Assembly (NCBI RefSeq): GCF_050908995.1
Contig: NC_135126.1
Location: 372,001-436,000 of the forward strand
Source: Andrena cerasifolii
Lineage: Eukaryota > Arthropoda > Insecta > Hymenoptera > Andrenidae
Length of the DNA stretch: 64,000 bases
Reading direction: 5' to 3'
Shown here: positions 57,051-64,000 of the stretch, piece after piece
Layout of the letters: the number at the start of each line of letters is the position of its first letter
Position numbering within the stretch: the stretch's first letter is position 1
The notes under the pieces: generated by a model
Database searches by the model: none
Seen by the model: the letters and a program-made list of their open reading frames with translations, nothing else
Told to the model about the DNA's origin: nothing
Program-made: the position numbers and the translations under genes

Positions 57051-58157
57051 ACCCGACTTCGAGTATCCTTTCGCGATTAGGACATATTTATCGAATTTCG
57101 CCTTCTAATCCATAAGGTAGGGTGGTTGGGATGGGATAGGGAGGATGGGTGGGAGGAGGGCGTCAAGATCCTTTTTATAATTTTTACTCAAATTTCGAAA
57201 AAGTATAGCCGGTTAAGATGGTCAAATGTGCACGTTGAACCGAATTCGACTCACGATGAATCATTCGAAAGCTTATTAAAAAAGAAACATTTGTGGCAAT
57301 TTTCAACTTCGTATCTCCACTCGGAGGGTAGTAAAGGGCAAAAATAGGAAATCAGGTTTTTGCCGAATTTCTCCTATACTAGGGGATGAAAAATTTTGAA
57401 AAAAATCAGAGGCATTTCTGTTATCGGGGCACCTATTAGAGAATTGTTTCAGATTTTTAAATTGAAAAACCAACCTGTGAAAAATAAAAAACGCCAAAAA
57501 ATGCTGAAAAATGCCGATTGTGTATCGAAGCAGTCTTGGCACTATAATTATATTTTTACTGTAAGTACGTATCATTGTTACTATTGCCCTGAATTTTTTT
57601 CAGATTTTTCAATTTGGTGCGCCGCAGTTAAAAAAGTTAAAAACCGATTTTTTCGTCGTTTTTTCCGTGTCAGAGTAACTTATACGTCGAAGTGTTTCAT
57701 GAAATAAGTGTTTTATGCGATCTTCAATGTTTATACGTACAGCAAAACATCATAGGAATTAAAGAAACTGAAAAAACCGAATCATTTGAAACTATGTTAT
57801 GCGCCTTACATTGTAAAGTATCTACCCGTAGTATCTACGTTTAACTTTTTAAACGTAGGTTCGAGCCTCGAACTTCCAAGTCCCTTAGGCTAAGTTTTTT
57901 TTTTTCGTTAATTACATATATTTCCTAACTTTACGACACAACGATCAATATTTATTTTCAAATATTTTAAGAATATTTGAAAAACATATTAACCTGAAAT
58001 ATACGTAAATATGAGTTTGGACTGCTTGTTATGCCGGTATATATTAAGTTACTTCCAAAAGTCAGTTTATATTGTAGAATAGCGTGTTTTTTTAAATAAT
58101 ACATACGGGAAACGCTTAAATTCGGACGTAGATCTCTGTGATGAAATAGTAGAAAGA

Positions 58158-58694
58158 ATGTCATTTAAAAAAAGCACTGAGAATTCTTTGTCAGTGGAAG
58201 TGGAAAATCAACATTGGAATAGACGAAAGATTCCATTTAATCAGCTATCATCTACCGAGCTTCTTGATTTTCCGGAAATGACAGAGAAAGATCTCAAAAT
58301 TCTGTTTACTGGCTCCCATCAATTGTCTCAAGCAATCTCATATTTAGCAGAATTGATGGATGAAGAGAATAATATTAATCTTCGTTGTGTTAAAGAGAGG
58401 AAGAATGTTATTAAATTCGAAGTAAGATCACGACATATTAACAGCAAAACCTACAGATGTTATATTGATTATGCACCAAACTCAATAGGCTATTCCGGAA
58501 TAAAGCGCTATTGTTGTGAATGTGCAAATGGTAACCGCACCGTCGGGTGCTGTTCACACATAGCTGCAATAATTTATTACTTATCCGATGCTCGGTACCT
58601 TTAAAAAATTGCAAGACCTGCAGAAATTCTTAGTAAAATATTCACCAGTGAACAAGTGACACCGGTAATTAATGAAGACAGCGATGACGATTGA
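58158..58694 (+). pseudogene. SWIM zinc-finger protein fragment
   Basis: Open from ATG 58158 to TAA 58602-58604 (148 codons), then the same frame continues 29 codons to TGA at 58692-58694 with an acidic end (NEDSDDD), so TAA is probably a nonsense mutation. Residues 118-140, CCECANGNRTVGCCSHIAAI, form a SWIM-type CXC...CXH zinc finger. Before it is a mixed alpha/beta stretch (IKFEVRSRHINSKTYRCYI). This pattern closes longer transposon-linked proteins in arthropods, so this is likely a C-terminal remnant lacking its catalytic domain. It lies in the loop of an inverted repeat. Confidence 0.65.
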
Positions 58695-58959
58695 ATACAT
58701 CGGACACGATTTTTGTTGCCATCCATCCATAATTGTTAAAGGTAAGAGATTTGAAAACCAATTTCACATATTAATATAATGTAGAAATTGTTAAATAATG
58801 CCGTAATTGACAGGATAAACGGCGGCATAACAAGCAGTCCAAACTCATATTTACGTATATTTCAGGTTAATATGTTTTTCAAATATTCTTAAAACATTTG
58901 AAAATAAATATTGATCGTTGTGTCGTAAAGTTAGGAAATATATGTAATTAACGATAAAA

Positions 58960-59060
58960 AACTTAGCCTAAGGGACTTGGAAGTTCGAGGCTCGAACCTA
59001 CGTTTAAAAAGTTCGCAGCGGTACAGCAGCTCGACACAGTTCGCTGCGCCACCCGACGCT
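58960..59060 (-). repeat. tRNA-like (SINE-type) segment
   Basis: On the minus strand TGGCGCAGCGA (complement of 59042-59052) resembles a pol III A box, and GGTTCGAGCC (complement of 58989-58998) is a good B box, about 44 bases apart. The left arm of the repeat keeps the B box but has lost the A box part. I could not fold a full cloverleaf, so a tRNA-derived SINE head is more likely than a working tRNA gene. Confidence 0.4.
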
Positions 59061-59812
59061 GTTGGAAAATACGGTAGATACTTTACAATGTAAGGCGCAT
59101 AACATAGTTTCAAATGATTCGGTTTTTTCAGTTTCTTTAATTCCTATGATGTTTTGCTGTACGTATAAACATTGAAGATCGCATAAAACACTTATTTCAT
59201 GAAGCAATTCGACGTATAAGTTACTCTGACACGGAAAAAACGCCGAAAAAATCGGTTTTTAATTTTTTTAACTGCGGCGCACCAAATTGAAAAATCTGAA
59301 AAAAATTCAGGGCAATAGTAACAATGATACGTACTTACAGTAAAAATATAATTATAGTGCCAAGACTGCTTCGATACACAATCGGCATTTTTCAGCATTT
59401 TTTGGCGATTTTTATTTTTCACAGCTTGGTTTTTCAATTTAAAAATTTGAAACAATTCTCTAACATGTGCCCCGATAACAGAAATGCCTCTGATTTTTTT
59501 GAAAAATTTTCATCCCCTAGTATAGGAGAAATTCGACAAAAACCTGATTTCCTATTTTTGCCCTTTACTACCCTCCGGGTGGAGATACGAAGTTGAAAAT
59601 TGTCACAAATGTTTCTTTTTTAATAAGCTTTCGAATGATTCATCGTGAGTCGAATTCGGTTCAAAGCTCTTGCCGGAACAGAAGATATTAACTCACAAGG
59701 CTGAAATTTCGCATAGTGGTTATTGATCCCAAGACACAACTTTCGTGTACTAAGGCCTAACGCAACAATCATTTTCATTTTTTTCGGGACTGCCTAGTGT
59801 GTAACCCCTTAA

Positions 59813-60517
59813 GGGGGGACCTTGTGTAACTAAATGAAAATCGAGGCATTTTTCGGGAATTTTTTTTAAAGAAAGTATTTGATAGATCTTTCTGAAACTT
59901 TCAGGATATTGTATTAACAGGTTAAAGTATATAACAAAAAAATTTTATTAAAAAAGAGTGGCAAATAACAAAGTTATGCCCAGTCCGTTGGCGACGCAAT
60001 TATTGCACTGCGGGCAACGTAGCGTCTTTTGCTTTCATCTGAAACCAAAAATCGAACAATTTTCTTTTAGTTTATGAGTGTACGCACAGAATGAAGAAAT
60101 TTGAAACTTAAAAGATGCAAAATGAACAAATGGCGGCCTCTTGAATAAAAAGTTCACTGTTTCCAACGAAATTTTGCCTTAAATGTCTAAAAAAAAGTTA
60201 TTTATTTAAACAATATCATTATACCAATAACTTAGTACTATGAAGAAAATGTTCACAAATATCCGTGCACAAGGCCAAGTCGATTGGTTGAATATTTTTT
60301 TAGTTACATTGCCCGCAAAGTATAAAACTGTCGTTTCGAGAAAAACGCATTTAAAGTTTTGTGGTAGCCTGGCGCTCCGTAGCAAAACCGGCTATATCCG
60401 CTTTAATTTTTCGAATTTCGTTTTGCGGCTTTGGGAACATATTGTCGTGATGTTCAACTATTGATTTATGCAAAAAAAAAAATCGATTTCTTCGATCCCC
60501 TACACCAGGCTCCCCCC
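59813..60517. mobile_element. TTAA-flanked element, 705 bp
   Basis: GGGGGGACCTTGTGTA at 59813 and TACACCAGGCTCCCCCC ending at 60517, TTAA on both sides (59809-59812 and 60518-60521). No transposase ORF; AT-rich inside. Confidence 0.75.
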
Positions 60518-60532
60518 TTAAATGGCGATGGC

Positions 60533-62339
60533 TTAGTTACAGTAATCACATACATATATGTCGTTTTCAACACCTGTACATTGATTGTGTGCCCACATGT
60601 AACACTCAAGACACTTCACCCAAAGTTCTCTCTCTGTGTCTTGAGAGAAAAGTCTTTCGCAAAATATGCAACTCGCATCCTCGTCGTCTGGATGCAGCCC
60701 ATGATTAATTTCAACGTCGCTGAAATCGCCTTCCACATCAGGATCCTGATTTGCATCGTTATTTTCTGAATCTCGTGACTGTAGCTTCCGTTTCGAAGAT
60801 CTTTTGCTTCTTGCTATCTTTGTTTTTAATATTTTCTTGCTGTTGTTGGGTACAATCTTTTTCCAAAGACAAAGACGTTTCTCTATACGGCGTTTCAGTA
60901 ATAATAAACGAATTTGCAGGCTAGCGGTCTGGATTTGTAGCATTTTATTAATAGTAGGTACTGGTGTAATCTCAGAAGGACTCACTTAACTTGATGTTCC
61001 AGGAAGAGCCTGCTGAGTGAGTGACGAACAAGCCTGAGGTGGTGGTACATGAAATAATGTCGAAGATTCTGTCAGAGCGAGATCTGGGGTCTGTGGTATC
61101 GCGTTGCATGTCTTCTCTGCTTCAATCTGAGAAGCTAAGAAATCAGCGTCAGAGAAAATATGCTTATGGAGTGGAAATATTCTAGTTGCCTTAAATCCGT
61201 TTACTGCAATCTCTTCAGTCTGGACTCGGAGGTAGGCTTTTCCGAACAGCTGCATTATGTCACATGGTCTAACAGGACGGTTTGAATGTTTGGGCCATTG
61301 TCTTATTTCCTCGCTATAGAAAGCTTTTAACACTCCCATAAAGGTCTTATCAAGCGGCTATAGCTTATGCGAGCAATAAGGAGGAAGGGAAATTATCGTC
61401 GCATAGTTTTTTTTAGCCATGTCGATTACATCAATTGCGAACATGACTATAGTGTCCATCTGAAATTAGTGAAACTGGTGACTCTTCTTTTGGCCAGACC
61501 TTTTCAATGAAGCGAGCAAACCACTCGGTAAAAAGGTGACTTTGAATCCATCCAAATGGATGGGCTTTGCCAATCGAACCTGGAGCAGATCCTTTCATCG
61601 ACACTTCGGTCTTGTTCTTTCGTGGAAAAATGATTACAGAAGGAACGAAATGTCCAGAGGCACTCATACAGGCAATTACGGTTATCGTTGAACCTCTTTC
61701 TCCAGAAGTTAACGCTGCTATTTGCTGTTTTACCTTTTCTTCCTATGACACGAGGGACTTTGGACAACCGAAATTCCTGTCTCGTCTGCATTATGTATTC
61801 TTTCGGCGGAGAATTTATATTCGGTGTACGCTTCTTCCAAAAGTTTAAAAAAGCTTTGAACATTTTCTTTATTAAATCCCAATGCTCTTGCAAAAGATGT
61901 TCCACATGGTTTGCAAAGAGATAAGCAACTCTTGTGTCGATTAAAAAAAAGCTCTACTCAAGCTCTACCAGCTTCGCATGATTTAAAAGGTATTTTTAAA
62001 CCATTCCGAACTGAAAGCTGATACGTCGTATCTCGAAAATCTCTACGACTACTTACACCCAAAGAACTTTTGTTCCATAACGACCAAGTATTTGACCAGC
62101 GCTTGTTCGATTTCCTCACCCAAATAGGGTTTTCTCCCTAGTTTATTACCAGCTGCTTGAGCTGGTGCAAGGTCAAGCTTTTTACTCAAAGTTTGAAGTG
62201 TCGAACGAGGTACATTAAAACTCTTTGCTGCTTTTAAAGTCCCCATTTTTTCCCGTAACGAATATAATGGCTTTTTCCATATCCTCTTCTTGCCAATACT
62301 TCCCTTTATTCTAAATGTACTTGGATTAATTCTGGGCAT
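60533..62339 (-). pseudogene. Pogo-like transposase (broken)
   Basis: Minus strand from ATG at 62339, roughly 600 codons in several frames. The N-terminal helix-turn-helix (62339-62049) has MPRINPS, AAKSFNVPRSTLQ and GRKPYLGEE. The next frame continues with LSVRNGLKIPF and the first catalytic Asp in NADETGISVV (about 61800). A frame change follows, then TVIACMSASGHFVPSVIIFP and the second Asp in LISDGHYSH (about 61445). PLDKTFMGVLKAFYSEEIRQ follows near 61340, giving the third acidic position, then the C-terminal domain and, after a stop at 60986, a Cys/His finger (CIFCERLF, WVKCLECYMWAHNQC, CDYC). At least two frameshifts and several nonsense codons. Pogo belongs to the Tc1/mariner superfamily. 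Confidence 0.85.
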
Positions 62340-62936
62340 CCTGAAATATAAATACCAAAAAGTGGCCTTAATATTGGCTAGCCCATATTTAGACCCCGCT
62401 TTGCAGCCCGTATTTGCTCATGGACTCTTAGAGCGGTGAAAGTCATTACTACGCGATGCTATTCGTTATAACAAATTATGCTGAAACAAGCTTACAATGT
62501 CAGCAATATAGTATTCTTAACAAATTAGCTCTTAGTTCAACAGATCATTGTTAAAAAAATAAAACAAATATACCTTCAAAATCTTTTAAGATTCGTTCGT
62601 TCGTTCTGTTAAGACGTTCCGCAACACAGCACGTTCGCTAAACAAATGGAAGCCATTCTCTGTTGCCCACAGCTTCTTTTCTTTCTCGGTCGTATTTTTA
62701 CATCTTTGCCGATAGAGTGAAGCACCCGCTATGACCTAATACTTTAACTAGTCAATATTTCCACCACTTCCTCTAGTTTTAAGCTCGACTAACAATTTGT
62801 GGGCGATGCAACTCGCTCAGCTGCTTGAGCTTTTATTAAAAAACCAGGCTCAAAGTTAACGCATTCTGGGCACTTTCCTCGATCAAGTTCGTTTCTTAAT
62901 GATTTGCCAATAATTCGTTCAAATAACTTTTAAATA
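62340..62936. other. Flank between pogo-like and mariner genes
   Basis: About 600 bp with no ORF. It includes GCTAGCCCATATTTAGAC near 62380, shared (inverted) with the pogo-like fragment at 52.2-52.5 kb, so the first part is likely the untranslated leader of that element. A CGTTCGTTCGTTC microsatellite lies near 62596. Confidence 0.5.
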
Positions 62937-64000
62937 TTAGGATGTTGAATAAGTTCTCGCTGTTTTTTTTTATTATTAAATTAATGCTTTATTCTGAAAA
63001 ATTAATAAAAAAAACATGTCATTGAAAATATTGTCCGTCGCTAGCCACTACTTTTTCCCATCTTTCTGGCAGCATTTGAATTCCACGTCGGAAAAACGAT
63101 ACGTCTTTTGAGGCTATCCAAGAGTCGATCCATTTTTTGGCATCTTCGTAAGAATGGAAGTGCTGCTCAGCCAGGCCATGTGCCATCGATCGGAACAAAG
63201 AATAATCCGAAGGGGCCATGTCTAGTGAATACGGCGGGTGGGGTAGAACTTCCCGTTTAAGCGTTTGCAACTAGGTTTTCACCGGTTTTGCAACACGTGG
63301 CCGAGCGTTGTCATGCTGCAAAATCACTTCGTCGTGTCTGTGCTCGCACAGCGGCCGTTTTTCCTTCAATGCTCGGCTCAAACGCATCAATTGTAGTCGA
63401 TAGCGATCTCCCGTGATGGTTTCCTTCGGTTTGAGTAGCTCGTAATAAAGTACACCTAGCTGATCCCACCAAACGCAGAGTAGATGCTTGGAACCATGGC
63501 TATGGCTTTGCCGACGATGTTGATGCATGGCCGGACTTACCCCACGATTTTTTACGCTTACGGTTACCGTAGCGTATCCACTTTTCATCGCCAGTCACGA
63601 TACGATGCAAAAATCCTTTCCCTTTCTGTCGTTGAAGCAGCTGTTCGCACGTGAAAAGACGCCGTTCGACGTCTCTCGGCTTCAACTCGTACGGCGCCCA
63701 ATGTCCTTCCTTCTGAATCATTCCTAATGCTTTGAAACGTTTTGAAACTGTTGCGTGATCAACTCCTAATGATTCTGCAACTTCGGCTAGTGTCTGACAT
63801 GGGTCTTCATCAAGTAGTGCATCCAATTCTTCGTCTTCAAACTTTTGCGGTGCGCCAGAACGTTCTTTATCTTGAAGATCAAAATCATTATTTTTAAAGC
63901 GTCTAAACCAATCTCTGCGCGTTGTTTGCGACAGAGCATGGTCGCCGTAAGTGTCAACAAGAATTCTGTGTGCTCCAGCTGCAGATTTCTTTTTAATAAA
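62937..64000 (-). mobile_element. Mariner element (cut by window end)
   Basis: Left terminus TTAGGATGTTGAATAAGTTC at 62937 preceded by TA (62935-62936), typical of mariner. The transposase reads leftward and enters from beyond 64000. Confidence 0.85.
63019..64000 (-). pseudogene. Mariner transposase (D,D34D), one stop and one frameshift
   Basis: From the window end the frame codes the N-terminal HTH (KKSAAGAHRIL, TTRRDWFRRFKNNDF, the second HTH with LAEVAESLGVDHATVSKR), then YELKPRDVERR and the first Asp in VTGDEKWI. A frameshift lies near 63505. Then WWDQLGVLYYELLKP, the second Asp in LQHDNARPR, a TAG at 63271-63273, VLPHPPYSLDMAPSDY (third Asp) and the end DGQYFQ. It cuts and pastes at TA sites. 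Only two lesions in about 325 codons, so a young copy. The start codon lies outside the window. Confidence 0.92.

Larger units (their letters stand above)
57236..59665. repeat. Inverted repeat with ORF in the loop
   Basis: Arms about 57236-58045 and 58805-59665. The words GAATTCGACTCACGATGAAT, ACTAGGGGATGAAAAATTTT and GGAAGTTCGAGGCTCG are shared. The right arm has about 65 extra bases near 59010-59075, holding tRNA-like boxes. The loop carries the SWIM ORF. Confidence 0.82.
55815..59808. mobile_element. Composite foldback element, about 4 kb
   Basis: TGTGTAATAGGC...CCCGAAAAAAATGAAAATG at 55815 is mirrored at the right end, where CATTTTTTTCGGGACTGCC...CACACT-like sequence closes with ACCCC and TTAA (59809-59812). 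Inside are two further inverted-repeat pairs: 55900-56120 with 56925-57125, and 57236-58045 with 58805-59665. The first loop holds a solo LTR, the second a SWIM-finger ORF. The left TTAA is missing. Confidence 0.6.

Noticed and set aside
58960..59060. Functional tRNA gene
   Set aside because: Pol III box words are present but I could not pair an acceptor stem or find an anticodon arm; a SINE-type relic is more likely.
1..64000. CRISPR array, prophage or bacterial operon
   Set aside because: The spliced genes, LTR elements, LINE and mariner show this is a eukaryotic chromosome; the tandem repeat at the start has long units and no spacers.

Overview
This is a eukaryotic, very probably insect, window. 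It is low in GC and crowded with class I and class II transposable elements. The only clear host genes are two short-intron genes at 38.3-41.4 kb: a B9D2 orthologue and a Tectonic orthologue, both members of the cilium transition-zone (MKS) module. They are head-to-tail and 103 bp apart. The repeat types (mariner, pogo-like, hAT, TTAA-flanked elements, Gypsy LTR elements, an I-superfamily LINE, a Helitron) suit an insect, perhaps a hymenopteran. The order is an inference.

Layout. 1-1986: a tandem satellite of 261/279-bp units in an 819-bp higher-order repeat. 1988-27762: a nested complex built from three copies of one repeat unit, called X here. X1 is direct and holds a TA-flanked MITE that itself holds a complete but frameshifted Gypsy element. 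X2 is inverted. X3 is direct; its solo LTR is split by a full-length LINE with two long open ORFs, and it also contains a 4.27-kb palindromic TA-flanked element. The ends of X3 are TTAA plus a G-rich inverted terminus. Between X2 and X3 lies a 3.2-kb AT-rich spacer with small MITEs. 27767-34448: a hAT (BED-finger) transposase gene on the minus strand, with one intron, split by a second, heavily decayed Gypsy element whose pol is in turn split by a solo LTR.

34.4-38.2 kb: intergenic DNA with solo LTRs and a palindromic MITE. 38.2-41.6 kb: B9D2 and tectonic. 41.6-53 kb: mostly non-coding, with a possible promoter at about 42 kb and a series of short non-autonomous DNA transposons (hAT, TA-flanked, TTAA-flanked) and a 742-bp Helitron. 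53-60.5 kb: a dense run of inverted-repeat elements, one of which carries a SWIM zinc-finger ORF in its loop. 60.5-62.3 kb: a broken pogo-like transposase on the minus strand. 62.9-64 kb: a mariner transposase on the minus strand, cut by the window end.

The genes do not form a pathway apart from B9D2 and tectonic. The rest is a stratified record of insertions into insertions, so relative ages can be read from the nesting. The notable features are the LINE with no visible lesion, the repeated use of giant inverted repeats, the set of TTAA-flanked families with G-run termini, and the two adjacent transition-zone genes.
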